From Mycolicibacterium aubagnense (GTDB lineage Bacteria; Actinomycetota; Actinomycetes; Mycobacteriales; Mycobacteriaceae), in the NCBI RefSeq assembly GCF_010730955.1, contig NZ_AP022577.1, forward strand, positions 5,332,001 through 5,396,000: a stretch of DNA of 64,000 nucleotides, read 5' to 3'. A program made the position numbers and the translations under genes. Each line of letters starts with the position of its first letter. Position 1 is the first letter of the stretch. The notes beneath the pieces were generated by a model. It worked only from the letters and a program-made list of their open reading frames with translations, did no database searches and was not told the origin of the DNA. This document shows, piece after piece, positions 1-11,228 of the stretch.

Positions 1-52
1 ACCGGAGTCAGCTCGATCTCGCGGTCATTTCCCGCACTGCCGGCGTCAGCGA
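1..52. other. window edge, no feature called
   Basis: These bases lie downstream of the asnB stop codon. They are too short to assign to a neighbouring gene and I see no hairpin in them. Confidence 0.4.
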
Positions 53-2008
53 TCAGAGCTCGACGGGGTAGACGGGCTCGCTGATCTGCGGCGTGACGCT
101 GCCCTCGATGAAGATGGCATGCCACAACATGAAGATCAGCACCGTCCACAGCCGGCGGCTGTGATCGTTGACGCCATTGCGGTGGTCTTCGAGCATCTGG
201 CGCACCGCGTCGAGGTTGATCAGGTGCCCGGCCTGCGACGCGTTGACCGTCGCGTAGGCCCACTCCAGCAGCTCGCCGGAGCGCAGCCAGTGCCGGATCG
301 GCACCGGGAAGCCCAGCTTCGCGCGGTGCAGCACATGGGCGGGCACGATGGGTTCCAGCGCGCGGCGCAATGCGTATTTGGTCGTGGTCCGGGTGATCTT
401 CTGGTCGTAGGGCAGCTTGGACGCGACCGCGAACACCTCGGGATCCAGGAACGGCACGCGCAGTTCCAGGGAGTTGGCCATGGTCATCTTGTCGGCTTTG
501 ACCAGGATGTCGCCGCGCAGCCAGGTGAACAGGTCCAGGTGCTGCATGCGCGCGACCGGATCCCAGCCGGCGGACTCGGCGTAGATCGGCGCCGTCACAT
601 CGGTGTGGGTCCACTCCGGGTTGAACTGCGCCAGGGTCGCCTGCAGCTGCTCGTCGGAGAAGCTGCGGGCGTTGCCGTAGTAGCGCTCCTCGAGCGTCAG
701 CGACCCGCGGTGCAGCAGGCTCTTGCCCCGCACGCCATCCGGCAGGGACTTGGACGCCTTGCCCAGGCCCCGTCGCAGCCCGCGGGGGACGCGATCAAAC
801 GCCTTGAGCGACAACGGTTCCCGATAGATGGTGTAGCCGCCGAACAGTTCGTCGGCGCCCTCGCCGGACAGCACGACCTTGACGTGCTTGCGGGCTTCGC
901 GGGCGATGAAGAACAGCGGCACCAGCGCCGGGTCCGCCACCGGCTCGTCCAGGTACCAAACGATCTCCGGCAGCGCGTCGACGAACTCGGCCTGGCTGAC
1001 CACCTTGGTCACGTGCCGCGCCCCGATGGCCTCGGCGGAGGCGACGGCCACGTCGACCTCCGAAAAGCCTTCGCGCTCGAAGCCGGTGGTGAACGTGATC
1101 AGCTTGGGGTTGTGGCGCATCGCCAGTGCGGCGATGGCGGTGGAGTCGATGCCGCCGGACAGGAACGCGCCCACGGTGACGTCGGCCCGCATGTGCTTGG
1201 CGACCGAGTCCTCAAGCACCGCGGTGATCTCGTCGTACCGGGCCTGCTCCTGCCCTGCGACAAACGGCACCGCGGCGAACTTCGGCTTGAAGTACCGCGT
1301 CACCTCCGGCTGCTGGCCCGGCCGGATGCGGGCGTAGCTGCCCGACTCCAGTCGGCGGATACCGACCTGCAGCGTCTCGGGCTCGGGCACGTACTGCAGC
1401 ACGGTGTAGTGCTGGACGGCACGTTCGTCGATGCTCAGATCGATGCCGGCGCCGGCCGCCAGGTCGAGAATGCACTTCTTCTCGCTGCCCACGATGGTGC
1501 CGCCGGGTCCCGTCGCCAGATACAGCGGCTTGATGCCGAACGGGTCACGGGCGCAGAACAACTCGCGGGTCTCGGAATCCCACAGCGCGAAGGCGAACAT
1601 CCCGCGCAGGCGGCTCAGGGCAGCGGTGCCCCAGTAGTGGTACGCGGCGACGATCGCCTCGCTGTCGCCTTCGGTGGCGAACTCGGCACCGAACTCAGTA
1701 CGTAGCTCGTCCCGCAACTCCAGGTAGTTGTAGATCTCGCCGTTGAACACCAGCGCGTAGCGGTTCGGCGCCTCGGGCGGACCCCAGCGCAGCGGCTGAT
1801 GGCTGTGCGCGATGTCGATGATGGAGAGCCGGTTGAAGCCGAATACGACGGTGTGATGACCGTCTGACGGATCGCTGTCGTCGGCCCAGGCACCCGACTC
1901 GTCCGGACCCCGATGACGCATCGGATGCGTGGCATCCGATACCGCGCTCACGAGGTCAGTGGAATGGTCGGCAACAGGGTCGGCCAGGTAGGCCAGCAGT
2001 CCGCACAC
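53..2008 (-). CDS. asnB: asparagine synthetase, glutamine-hydrolysing
   Basis: This 651-aa class B asparagine synthetase transfers amide nitrogen from glutamine to aspartate, using ATP, in the cytoplasm. After initiator Met, Cys2 in MCGLLAYL is the N-terminal nucleophile of the glutaminase domain (about residues 2-200). The synthetase domain carries the ATP pyrophosphatase loop SGGIDS at residues 284-289. Length matches M. tuberculosis AsnB (Rv2201, about 652 aa). The frame stays open far upstream, but the GTG that puts Cys at position 2 must be the start, because the processed enzyme needs a free N-terminal Cys. A -10-like CATACT sits six bases before this GTG, so the mRNA may be leaderless. 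The gene diverges from ctaC. In mycobacteria AsnB has also been linked to amidation of peptidoglycan diaminopimelate; that role cannot be read from the sequence. Confidence 0.95.
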   Translation of the reverse strand: MCGLLAYLADPVADHSTDLVSAVSDATHPMRHRGPDESGAWADDSDPSDGHHTVVFGFNRLSIIDIAHSHQPLRWGPPEAPNRYALVFNGEIYNYLELRDELRTEFGAEFATEGDSEAIVAAYHYWGTAALSRLRGMFAFALWDSETRELFCARDPFGIKPLYLATGPGGTIVGSEKKCILDLAAGAGIDLSIDERAVQHYTVLQYVPEPETLQVGIRRLESGSYARIRPGQQPEVTRYFKPKFAAVPFVAGQEQARYDEITAVLEDSVAKHMRADVTVGAFLSGGIDSTAIAALAMRHNPKLITFTTGFEREGFSEVDVAVASAEAIGARHVTKVVSQAEFVDALPEIVWYLDEPVADPALVPLFFIAREARKHVKVVLSGEGADELFGGYTIYREPLSLKAFDRVPRGLRRGLGKASKSLPDGVRGKSLLHRGSLTLEERYYGNARSFSDEQLQATLAQFNPEWTHTDVTAPIYAESAGWDPVARMQHLDLFTWLRGDILVKADKMTMANSLELRVPFLDPEVFAVASKLPYDQKITRTTTKYALRRALEPIVPAHVLHRAKLGFPVPIRHWLRSGELLEWAYATVNASQAGHLINLDAVRQMLEDHRNGVNDHSRRLWTVLIFMLWHAIFIEGSVTPQISEPVYPVEL

Positions 2009-2014
2009 GGCGCC

Positions 2015-2020
2015 AGTATG
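2015..2020 (-). promoter_or_regulatory. -10 element of asnB, likely leaderless
   Basis: On the minus strand CATACT is followed by six bases and then the asnB GTG. This spacing places transcription start at or next to the start codon. No Shine-Dalgarno sequence is present. Confidence 0.5.
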
Positions 2021-2062
2021 CCTGTTCAGGCAGGTGAACTCAGAACCGGCGCTGCCGATTGG

Positions 2063-2079
2063 CCGGTCGCTTCGCTCGG
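2063..2079. repeat. weak copy of the dispersed CGCTTCGCTCG repeat
   Basis: A degenerate match to the repeat seen at 15534, 32913, 55587 and 59257. It lies in the asnB-ctaC divergent intergenic region and keeps the central GTCGCTTCGCTCG. Confidence 0.35.
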
Positions 2080-2146
2080 CACCCTGGGCGTGGTCTACGC
2101 TGCGTAGTATTCGACCGGCTTGACCGACCTCTAGGAGGGCCTCAAC

Positions 2147-3187
2147 GTGACCGCTCGCGGGCTCCGTTTGGTGGCGTTGTCCGCCATTCTCGGCGCGTCG
2201 ACGCTGCTGCTCAGCGGATGCAGCTGGCAGGAAGTCTTCGGCCTGGGTTGGCCGACCGGCATCACCCCAGAAGCTCACGCGAACCGTGACCTCTGGGTGT
2301 GGTCGGTCATCGCCTCGTTCGTGGTCGGCGCCATCGTGTGGGCGCTGATCTTCTGGGCGATGGCGTTCCACCGCAAGAAGAAGACCGACACCGAGTTGCC
2401 CCGCCAGTTCGGCTACAACATGCCGCTGGAACTGGTGCTGACCGTGGTGCCGTTCCTCATCATCTCGGTGCTCTTCTACTTCACCGTCGTGGTGCAGGAG
2501 AAGATGATGGACCACAGCAAGCCCGCTGAGGTCACCATTGATGTCACCGCGTTCCAGTGGAACTGGAAGTTCGGCTACCAGAAGGTCGCCTTCAAGGACA
2601 ACACCTTCTCCTACGACGGCGCCGACGCCGCCCGCAAGGAAGCCATGACGTCCAAGCCCGAGGGCAAGGACGAGCACGGCGAGGAGAAGGTCGGCCCGAT
2701 CCGCGGCATCAACCCCGAGGACCGCAGCTACCTGAACTTCGACAAGGTCGAGACCATCGGCTCCAGCACCGAGATTCCGGTCCTGGTCCTGCCGAAGGGC
2801 AAGCGCATCGAGTTCCAGATCGCCTCGGCCGACGTCATCCACGGTTTCTGGGTGCCGGAGTTCCTGTTCAAGCGGGACGTCATCCCGAACCCCGAGGCCA
2901 ACCACTCGGACAACATCTTCCAGGTCAGTGAGATCGAGAAGACCGGTCCGTTCGTCGGCCGCTGCACCGAGATGTGCGGCACGTACCACTCGATGATGAA
3001 CTTCGAGGTGCGCGTGGTGGAGCCTGACCAGTTCAAGGCTTACCTGCAGTACCGCATCGATCACCCGAAGGCGACCAACGCCGACGCGCTGGTGTCGATC
3101 GGTCTGCCCCCGGTGGCCCAGACGACCCATCCGTTCGACTCTCGCCGTGGCGAGCAGGCCGGCTCGCCGGCTCAGGCGAGCAAGTAG
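2147..3187 (+). CDS. ctaC: cytochrome c oxidase subunit II (CuA subunit)
   Basis: Subunit II of the aa3-type oxidase (346 aa). It takes electrons from the cytochrome bc1 complex into the binuclear CuA centre on the outer face of the membrane. A lipobox (LLSGC, Cys25) ends the signal peptide, so the protein is probably a lipoprotein. Two membrane segments follow at about 45-70 and 90-115. The CuA motif C273-x3-C277-x3-H281-x2-M284 is intact. The GTG start is preceded by AGGAGG at 2133-2138 with good spacing. A TAGTAT box at 2105-2110 is a plausible -10. ctaF follows 10 bases downstream. It works with qcrCAB and ctaE, encoded just downstream on the other strand. Confidence 0.97.
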   Translation: MTARGLRLVALSAILGASTLLLSGCSWQEVFGLGWPTGITPEAHANRDLWVWSVIASFVVGAIVWALIFWAMAFHRKKKTDTELPRQFGYNMPLELVLTVVPFLIISVLFYFTVVVQEKMMDHSKPAEVTIDVTAFQWNWKFGYQKVAFKDNTFSYDGADAARKEAMTSKPEGKDEHGEEKVGPIRGINPEDRSYLNFDKVETIGSSTEIPVLVLPKGKRIEFQIASADVIHGFWVPEFLFKRDVIPNPEANHSDNIFQVSEIEKTGPFVGRCTEMCGTYHSMMNFEVRVVEPDQFKAYLQYRIDHPKATNADALVSIGLPPVAQTTHPFDSRRGEQAGSPAQASK

Positions 3188-3197
3188 GGGATACGAA

Positions 3198-3617
3198 ATG
3201 CATATCGAAGCCCGGCTTTTCGAGATTCTGACTGCCTTCTTCGCCCTGGCGACCGTCGGCTACGGCGTACTGACCGCGCTGTACGCCAACGGTGGCATCG
3301 AGTGGGCCGGCACCACCGCGCTGGTGCTGACCACGGGTCTGTCGCTGATCATCGGCACGTTCTTCCGGTTCGTGGCACGTCGCCTCGACACCCGGCCTGA
3401 GGACTACGAAGACGCCGAAATCTCCGACGGCGCCGGCGAGCTGGGCTTCTTCAGCCCGCACAGCTGGTGGCCGCTGCTGATCGCGCTGTCGGCGTCGACC
3501 ACCGCGGTCGGTATCGCCCTGTGGCTGCCCTGGCTGATCGTCGCCGGCGTGTGCTTCGTACTGGCCACCGTCGCCGGCCTGGTGTTCGAGTACTACACAG
3601 GTCCCGAGAAGCACTGA
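3198..3617 (+). CDS. ctaF: cytochrome c oxidase polypeptide 4 (CtaF)
   Basis: A 139-aa integral membrane subunit of the actinobacterial aa3 oxidase, equal in length to M. tuberculosis Rv2199c. It starts [10 protein letters not shown], has hydrophobic helices at about 10-55 and two more in the second half, and a short acidic loop ([10 protein letters not shown]) between them. The ATG at 3198 is chosen over an earlier in-frame start because it gives the conserved N-terminus and lies just after the ctaC stop, which implies co-transcription. Assignment rests on position and sequence similarity to the mycobacterial family. Confidence 0.92.
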   Translation: MHIEARLFEILTAFFALATVGYGVLTALYANGGIEWAGTTALVLTTGLSLIIGTFFRFVARRLDTRPEDYEDAEISDGAGELGFFSPHSWWPLLIALSASTTAVGIALWLPWLIVAGVCFVLATVAGLVFEYYTGPEKH

Positions 3618-3630
3618 CACCTACGGCCCC

Positions 3631-3661
3631 TGTGACCTGATCGCTCTGCGGTCAGGTCACA
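3631..3661. terminator. hairpin after ctaF
   Basis: TGTGACCTGA and TCAGGTCACA form a perfect 10-bp stem around an 11-base loop, 14 bases after the ctaF stop. There is no U-tract, which is common for mycobacterial terminators. It probably ends the ctaC-ctaF transcript. Confidence 0.5.
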
Positions 3662-3804
3662 ACCGTATGTCAGATGGCCCTCTGGCGCCGTCTGATACGG
3701 CCATGCCGGGCCCATGTTGGGTAATGTCTGCCGAAGCGCTGGAATGTCGCGGCTGCGGCCTTCCTCAGCTGCAGCGACACAGTGGTCGAGAGGGATAGGC
3801 GTAC

Positions 3805-4629
3805 GTGAGCGGGTCACATTCCCCGGGCTCTGATGATGCGGCCCAGGAGCCATCGGGCGTCGGTGAAAGCACCGGCGAAACCGACATCTATTCGCAGGCC
3901 TACTCTGCGCCCGAATCCGAGCACTTCTCCATTGCGCCGTATGTGCCGCCGGAGCCAGCGCTCTACGACTACGACAGCTATGAAGCCAAGCCAGACACCA
4001 GCGACGCCCCGCCGCCGCGGTGGCCGTGGGTCGTCGGTGTCGTGGCGATCATCGCCGCGATCTCGCTGGTGGCGTCCGTCGCCATCCTGGTGACCCGCAA
4101 TACCAGCTCGGAGAACGTCGCAACGCCCTCGACGAGCACCACGTCGGCACCTCCGTTCCAGGACGAGTTCACCACCACGACGCCGCCGCCCCCGCCCCCG
4201 ACGACCGAGGCGCCGCCGCCACCGCCGCCACCCCCGCCGCCTCCGTCGACGGTGACGGTGACCCAGCCGCCGCCGACGTCGGAAGAACCGCCGCCGCCCC
4301 CGCCGCCCAGCACCCCTGCGGCCGCGCCGCCGGCGACCACGTCTGCGCCGCCGACCGGACCGCGGTATGTCACGTACCGGATTTGGGGCACGAAGGCGCC
4401 GCTGGACCGCATTTCGGTGACATACACGGACGCGGCCGGACGCCAGCGCACCCAGCAGAACGTCTATATCCCGTGGATGATCACGTTGACACCCATCTCG
4501 ATGTCCGATGTGGGTTCGGTCCAAGCCTCCAGCCTGCTGCGGCTGAGCCACCTGAACTGTTCGATTGTGACCAGTGACGGCCAGACCCTGGCCTCCCAGA
4601 CAAACGATGATTGGCAGACGAGCTGTTAA
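3805..4629 (+). CDS. mmpS3: MmpS3-like membrane protein
   Basis: A 274-aa MmpS-family protein resembling M. tuberculosis MmpS3 (Rv2198c). It has an acidic cytoplasmic N-terminus, one transmembrane helix at about 72-95 ([18 protein letters not shown]), a long extracytoplasmic Pro/Thr-rich linker at about 115-180, and a C-terminal MmpS domain beginning near [10 protein letters not shown]. MmpS proteins usually partner MmpL lipid transporters, but no mmpL gene is adjacent, as is usual for MmpS3. The GTG start has GAGAGGG upstream with rather long spacing. The next gene starts within its stop codon (TAATG), so the two are translationally coupled. Confidence 0.9.
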   Translation: MSGSHSPGSDDAAQEPSGVGESTGETDIYSQAYSAPESEHFSIAPYVPPEPALYDYDSYEAKPDTSDAPPPRWPWVVGVVAIIAAISLVASVAILVTRNTSSENVATPSTSTTSAPPFQDEFTTTTPPPPPPTTEAPPPPPPPPPPPSTVTVTQPPPTSEEPPPPPPPSTPAAAPPATTSAPPTGPRYVTYRIWGTKAPLDRISVTYTDAAGRQRTQQNVYIPWMITLTPISMSDVGSVQASSLLRLSHLNCSIVTSDGQTLASQTNDDWQTSC

Positions 4630-5297
4630 TGCCGTACAACGCTGAGACTTCAACCCGGTCGCGAGTGACCGGCGGCAGCCCCGATCTGTTGGACCGTCTT
4701 CTGCTCGGTGGCTGTGTGGCCCTGTGGCTGGCGGCCCTGGGCGCCGGGGTAGCGGCTGCTGTCACGCTCGTGGATCTGGGTACCCGGCACCCGTCGGGTA
4801 CGTCGTCGTCGCACACGCCGTGGCTGCTGTACTCCATCATCGGGGTGTCCGCTGCGGTGATCATCGGTGCCATCCCGCTGTTGTTGCGGGCTCGTCGCGG
4901 TGGGGCTGCGCCGCTGCCGCTGCTCGGGGGCGGGCCCGCCCCCGACGACCGCAGCTCGGCCGGCGAAACGCCGCAGAGCGCGCTCCGCTCCTTCGACGAT
5001 CCGGTGGTGCGGCGCTATTCGGCATCGCCGGCGACCAGCCTGGTGGGCTTTCCGATAGCGGCGGTGGACCAGCTGTGGCTGCGTTGCACACTCGGCATCG
5101 CCGCCGCCATGGGCGGCGCGACGCTGTTCGTCTTCCTGGGCGCGTACATGCTGGCCGACCGCCACGTCGACCTGGCCTGGATGCTGTACGGCCTGGCCGT
5201 TTTCATCACCGCGGCCATGGTCGCCATTCCCTGGTACTGCCTGCGGGGTCTGCACGCGGTGCTCGATGGCTGGGCGGAGAACGCCCGCGCCGCATAG
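4629..5297 (+). CDS. conserved membrane protein (Rv2197c type)
   Basis: A 222-aa protein with four predicted membrane helices: about 18-45, 62-85, 155-180 and 190-215. The ATG overlaps the mmpS3 stop, so it is coupled to MmpS3. Position and length match M. tuberculosis Rv2197c (214 aa). No catalytic motif is visible. A role with MmpS3 or the neighbouring oxidase is possible from context only. Confidence 0.85.
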   Translation: MPYNAETSTRSRVTGGSPDLLDRLLLGGCVALWLAALGAGVAAAVTLVDLGTRHPSGTSSSHTPWLLYSIIGVSAAVIIGAIPLLLRARRGGAAPLPLLGGGPAPDDRSSAGETPQSALRSFDDPVVRRYSASPATSLVGFPIAAVDQLWLRCTLGIAAAMGGATLFVFLGAYMLADRHVDLAWMLYGLAVFITAAMVAIPWYCLRGLHAVLDGWAENARAA

Positions 5298-5759
5298 CGG
5301 CCGGCTGCCACCTGCCGTGGCTGTCGAAATCGACGAAGCAGTCGCGGAAAACGACCCTGGGACAGCCGCTTTCGTCAATCGCGGTGCTGAGGTGCCAGCC
5401 GAACTGACTTGCCATCCTGGACGTCGCGTCGAAGTGACGCCCGAAACCGCTGCCACGCTCAGGTCGTACCGCGAGACGGTTGTGCCGCTCGCGCGACGAG
5501 GTCCTGGCATGGCAGCCACGCGCATGACGAAGGCCGCTCTCTTCTGTCCCTGCAGGTGATCACGCCCGGCAGAGGGCCGCATTCACCGAGAGCAAGCCTG
5601 CCATCGGATCGGCGCGACTGGTCGTCGCCTGGCCCGCAACATCCGCTTGGCCGACGTCGTGGCCCCGCGGTGGTCGACTCAGTTGTTGGCCGGCAGGCAC
5701 CGCGCGACGCGCGGGTGCGACCTGTATGCCGCCGGGCGGGGTAGGGGAGCGGTCCTCGA
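5298..5759. other. 460-base region without a supportable gene
   Basis: This stretch lies between convergent genes. Short open frames exist on both strands (for example 5266-5559 on plus), but none has a Shine-Dalgarno sequence, a recognisable domain or mycobacterial third-position bias. It could be decayed coding sequence. I could not assign it. Confidence 0.5.
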
Positions 5760-5809
5760 AAACGACTTCGGCCCGGTCTGGTGGAAACCAGACCGGGCCG
5801 AAGTCGTTT
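5760..5809. terminator. strong bidirectional terminator hairpin
   Basis: Bases 5760-5782 and 5787-5809 are perfect inverse complements: a 23-bp stem with a GGAA tetraloop. It lies four bases beyond the qcrB stop codon and, on the other strand, downstream of the mmpS3 operon, so it can serve both convergent units. A-tracts and T-tracts flank the stem only weakly. Confidence 0.85.
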
Positions 5810-5813
5810 GCAA

Positions 5814-7451
5814 CTAGTGGTGACCGCCCGAGCCGTTGGGCGAAATCTCGTCCTGGTACTCCTTGATCGCCGTGAGCGCCTTGTGCTCGGCGGCATGTTC
5901 GGCGTCGGCGAGGGCGGCCTGCTCGGCAGCCGAGTCGGCGAACAGGAAGCTGCCGGTGCCGGGGGAGCCGGCCGATCCGAGCTTGTTCATGCGCTTGGGC
6001 AGTGCAGCACCCTGGTACTCGAGCGGCAGCGGGTGGCCGTGGTCGTCGACCGGGCCGAGCGGCTGGTGCAGCTCGACGTACGCGCCGTGCGGCAGCCGCT
6101 TGATGATGCCGGTCTCGATACCGTGCTCGAGGACGGCGCGGTCGCTGCGCTGCAGGCCCACACACCAGCGGTAGGTGAGGTAGTAGACCACTGCGGGCAG
6201 GACCACCATGCCGATACGGCCGATCCAGGTGGTCGCGTTCAGGGAGATGTCGAACTTGAGCGCGATGATGTCGTTCATCGCGGCCAGGGTCAGCACCATG
6301 TAGAACGCGATGGCCATGGCCCCGATGGCGGTGCGCACAGGCACGTCACGCGGACGCTGCAGCAGGTTGTGGTGCGCGTCGTCGCCGGTGAACTTCTTCT
6401 CCAGGAACGGCCACGCGATCAGCAGGCCGAACACCAGACCCATGATCACCGCAACACCCATGACGGCCGGGATGGTGTGGCCGAAGGGGTAGAACTCCCA
6501 GGCCGGCCAGATACGGGCGAGGCCTTCGGTCCACATCATGTAGAAGTCGGGCTGGCTACCGGCAGACACCTGCGACGGCTTGTAGGGGCCGAGCTCCCAG
6601 ATCGGGTTGATCTGCAGCAGACCGCCCATGATGCCCAGGATGCCGGTGACCAAGGCGAAGAACGCGCCGCCCTTCATCGCGAACACCGGCATGACGCGCA
6701 CGCCGACGACGTTCTTCTCGGTACGGCCGGGGCCGGGGAACTGGGTGTGCTTCTGGAACCACACCAGCGCCAGGTGGGCGCCGATCAGTGCCAGGATGAC
6801 GCCCGGGATCAGCAGGATGTGCAGGGCGTACATGCGCGGAATGATGATGTGGCCCGGGAAGTCGCCGCCGAACAGTGCCCAGTGCATCCAGGTACCGATG
6901 ACCGGGATACCGAGGGTGATCGACGACAGCGCGGCGCGCAGACCGATGCCGGACAGCAGGTCGTCGGGCAGCGAGTAGCCGAAGTAGCCCTCGAACATGG
7001 CCAGGATCAGCAGCAGCGAGCCGATCATCCAGTTGGCCTCGCGCGGCCGGCGGAACGCACCGGTGAAGAAGATGCGCGCCAGGTGCACCATGATCGACGC
7101 GGCGAACATCAGAGCGGCCCAGTGGTGAATCTGGCGGACGAACAGGCCGCCGCGGACCTCGAAGGAGATCTCCAGGGCCGATTCGTAGGCCCGCGACATC
7201 TGTACACCGCGCAGCGGCTGGTAGACGCCGTGGTAGACGACCTCGGTCATCGACGGATCGAAGAACAAGGTCAGGTACACGCCGGTGAGCAGTAGCACGA
7301 TGAAGCTGTACAGCGCGATCTCACCGAGCATGAAGGACCAGTGCGTCGGGAAGACCTTGTTCAGCTGGCGGCGCACCGCGGCAGACGGGTGGTACCGCGA
7401 GTCGATCGCATCGCCTTGTGCGGCAGCGATGTCAGCGAGCTTGGAACTCAT
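5814..7451 (-). CDS. qcrB: menaquinol-cytochrome c reductase cytochrome b subunit
   Basis: A 545-aa cytochrome b of the actinobacterial bc1 complex. It oxidises menaquinol at the Qp site and carries two b haems across the membrane. The sequence has the usual eight or more helices, with haem-binding His residues in the second and fourth helices (for example [20 protein letters not shown]) and a long actinobacterial C-terminal extension. The ATG overlaps the qcrA stop (ATGA), so the two genes are translationally coupled. QcrB is the target of the bc1 inhibitor telacebec in M. tuberculosis. It is last in the ctaE-qcrC-qcrA-qcrB operon and is followed at once by the terminator hairpin. Confidence 0.97.
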   Translation of the reverse strand: MSSKLADIAAAQGDAIDSRYHPSAAVRRQLNKVFPTHWSFMLGEIALYSFIVLLLTGVYLTLFFDPSMTEVVYHGVYQPLRGVQMSRAYESALEISFEVRGGLFVRQIHHWAALMFAASIMVHLARIFFTGAFRRPREANWMIGSLLLILAMFEGYFGYSLPDDLLSGIGLRAALSSITLGIPVIGTWMHWALFGGDFPGHIIIPRMYALHILLIPGVILALIGAHLALVWFQKHTQFPGPGRTEKNVVGVRVMPVFAMKGGAFFALVTGILGIMGGLLQINPIWELGPYKPSQVSAGSQPDFYMMWTEGLARIWPAWEFYPFGHTIPAVMGVAVIMGLVFGLLIAWPFLEKKFTGDDAHHNLLQRPRDVPVRTAIGAMAIAFYMVLTLAAMNDIIALKFDISLNATTWIGRIGMVVLPAVVYYLTYRWCVGLQRSDRAVLEHGIETGIIKRLPHGAYVELHQPLGPVDDHGHPLPLEYQGAALPKRMNKLGSAGSPGTGSFLFADSAAEQAALADAEHAAEHKALTAIKEYQDEISPNGSGGHH

Positions 7452-8611
7452 GATTTGCGCTCCCAGAATGCCGGTCCGACAGGTTCGATGAAGTCGCCGT
7501 TGGCGACCAGGTAGCCCTCTTTGTCAATCGTGATCGGCAGCTGCGCCAGGGCTCGGGCGGCCGGACCGAAGATCGGCCGCGCGAAGTGCAGCGCGTCGAA
7601 CTGCGACTGATGGCAGGGGCACAGAATGCGGTAGGTCTGCTGCTCGTACAGCGACGAGGGGCAGCCCAGGTGCGAGCACACCTTGGTGTACGCGAAGAAG
7701 TCACCGAAGTTGAAGCTCTCCTGGCCCTGGCGCTTGACCACGCGAGACAGGTCCTCGGGCTTGATGCGGATGAGCATCACCGGGTTACGCACACCGAGAG
7801 CGATCTCTGACAGTTTGTCGTGCGACTCGAGGGTGGTGCCGTCGCCGTCGGACTCGCGCCACGGGAACACCGTCTCCATGCCGCCCGCGTCGAGGTCCTC
7901 GGGACGCATCTTCACGAAGGGGGACTCACCCGGCAGTCCGGTCGCCCGGGCCAGGAAGATGGTCTCGCCGTGGAAACGGGGGGTCCAGCCGGACGTCCAC
8001 AGGACGGCCTTCTTGCCCTCGGCGGTCGGCACGACCGGCTTCCACGGGTTCTTGATCAGACCGCCGATGAAAGCGACCGCGGTGCCCAGGCCGAACGCAC
8101 CCAGGCCGACGCCGAGCGACAGGCCGATCAGCTTGCGGCGCTTGAGGGTCGAGCCTTCGAGCGCATCGGTCAGGTTGGCCGCGACGGTGGCGCGGTGGAC
8201 CTCGGGGGAGGCGCCGTCGTGGCGGTCCTGGATCGAGATCTCCTCGGGGATGAACTTCTTCTGGAAGAGCACCGCGCCGATGCCGATCGCCAGGATCGAC
8301 AGACCGAAGGTCAGGCCGTACAGCGGGGTGGCTAGCGAGTAGATGAACTCGCCGTCGGACTCGAACGGCTTGTACTCCCAGGGCCAGAACAGGAACACCA
8401 GCAGCAGGGCCAGGCCCGAGAGGCCACCGAGCAGCAGCCAGGCCGCGACCTGACGCTCGGCACGCTTCTCTGCCTTGGTGCCCTCGACGGGCCAGCGCGG
8501 TTCCTTGAAGACGGTCGTGACGCCGTCGATCTTTCCGCCCAGTTCGACGAGCTCTTCGCGCGACATCTCGCGCAGTTCCGCGTCACTGGGAATGTTCACG
8601 TTCTCGCTCAT
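7448..8611 (-). CDS. qcrA: Rieske iron-sulfur subunit of the bc1 complex
   Basis: A 387-aa Rieske subunit with the long N-terminal multi-helix region typical of actinobacteria (three hydrophobic segments at about 60-190) and a C-terminal 2Fe-2S domain. Cluster ligands are C312-x-H314 and C331-x2-H334; the flanking Cys317 and Cys333 form the usual disulfide. It passes electrons from menaquinol to the dihaem cytochrome QcrC. The start chosen is [10 protein letters not shown], because its ATG overlaps the qcrC stop (ATGA) and the upstream extension is arginine-rich and lies inside qcrC. Confidence 0.96.
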   Translation of the reverse strand: MSENVNIPSDAELREMSREELVELGGKIDGVTTVFKEPRWPVEGTKAEKRAERQVAAWLLLGGLSGLALLLVFLFWPWEYKPFESDGEFIYSLATPLYGLTFGLSILAIGIGAVLFQKKFIPEEISIQDRHDGASPEVHRATVAANLTDALEGSTLKRRKLIGLSLGVGLGAFGLGTAVAFIGGLIKNPWKPVVPTAEGKKAVLWTSGWTPRFHGETIFLARATGLPGESPFVKMRPEDLDAGGMETVFPWRESDGDGTTLESHDKLSEIALGVRNPVMLIRIKPEDLSRVVKRQGQESFNFGDFFAYTKVCSHLGCPSSLYEQQTYRILCPCHQSQFDALHFARPIFGPAARALAQLPITIDKEGYLVANGDFIEPVGPAFWERKS

Positions 8612-9420
8612 GCGCGAGCTCCGATCCACATAGCCGCGCCGATCACGGCGACCATCCCGATAATCCACATCGCCATGCCCTCGGGCGCGGGGCCGAAGCC
8701 GCCGAGGCCGTAGCCACCCTGGCTGCGGGCGTTAGCCGACTCATGGACGTAGGCGACGATGTCGCGCTTCTCTTCCGGGGTCAGCTGACGATCCGAGAAC
8801 TTGGGCATGTTCTGCGGGCCGGTGAGCATGGCGGTGTACACCTGCGCCGGCACTTCGGCAGCCTTGCCGAGGTCAGGCGCGTACTTGCCCGACGACAGTG
8901 CGCCACCCTTGCCGGTGAAGTTGTGGCAAGAAGCGCAGTTCAGGCGGAACAGGTCGCCACCACGGGCGACGTTCTCACCGAGGAACGAGTGCTGGTTGAT
9001 CTTGCCGTTGGCGTCACGGGGGACCTCGGGGCCACCGCCGTTGGCCTGGATGTAGGCACCGAGGGCGTCGATCTGGTGCTCGTCGAACGCCGGGTCCTTA
9101 CGGGGCGCCTGAGCCTCACCGCGCATGGCGGGCATGCGGCCGGTGGACACCTGGAAGTAGACGGCCGCGTCGCCCACGCCGATGAGGCTCGGGCCGCGGT
9201 CGGCCACACCCTGGAGGTTGGCGCCGTGGCAGGAGACGCACGACGTTTCGAACAACTGCTTGCCCGTGCGCAGCAGGGCCAGCTGCGACTCGTCGGCGAC
9301 AGCGACCTGGGGTCGCGGCGTCAGGGTGGCCGCCAGGCCACCCGCGACTAGAAGTCCGAGCAGCAGCAGCATCGCTGCTGAGAGGCGCCGGTGTAACCGA
9401 CGACGGGACTTGCTGGTCAT
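8608..9420 (-). CDS. qcrC: dihaem cytochrome c subunit of the bc1 complex
   Basis: A 270-aa membrane-anchored dihaem cytochrome cc. An N-terminal signal anchor lies at about 14-32. Two CxxCH haem sites, CVSCH (61-65) and CASCH (162-166), mark two c-type domains, and a C-terminal helix follows. The two haems replace a soluble cytochrome c and wire bc1 directly to the aa3 oxidase. The ATG is preceded by AAGGGG. ctaE lies 35 bases upstream. Length is close to M. tuberculosis QcrC (280 aa). Confidence 0.97.
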   Translation of the reverse strand: MTSKSRRRLHRRLSAAMLLLLGLLVAGGLAATLTPRPQVAVADESQLALLRTGKQLFETSCVSCHGANLQGVADRGPSLIGVGDAAVYFQVSTGRMPAMRGEAQAPRKDPAFDEHQIDALGAYIQANGGGPEVPRDANGKINQHSFLGENVARGGDLFRLNCASCHNFTGKGGALSSGKYAPDLGKAAEVPAQVYTAMLTGPQNMPKFSDRQLTPEEKRDIVAYVHESANARSQGGYGLGGFGPAPEGMAMWIIGMVAVIGAAMWIGARA

Positions 9421-9455
9421 CGAACCCCTTCTCATAGGACGCATCGGCGAGCCGA

Positions 9456-11228
<1,773 letters not shown>

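Noticed and set aside
3814..4653. Arg/Gly-rich frame antisense to mmpS3
   Set aside because: It is the complement of the Pro-rich linker codons (CCG/CCC) and not a real protein.
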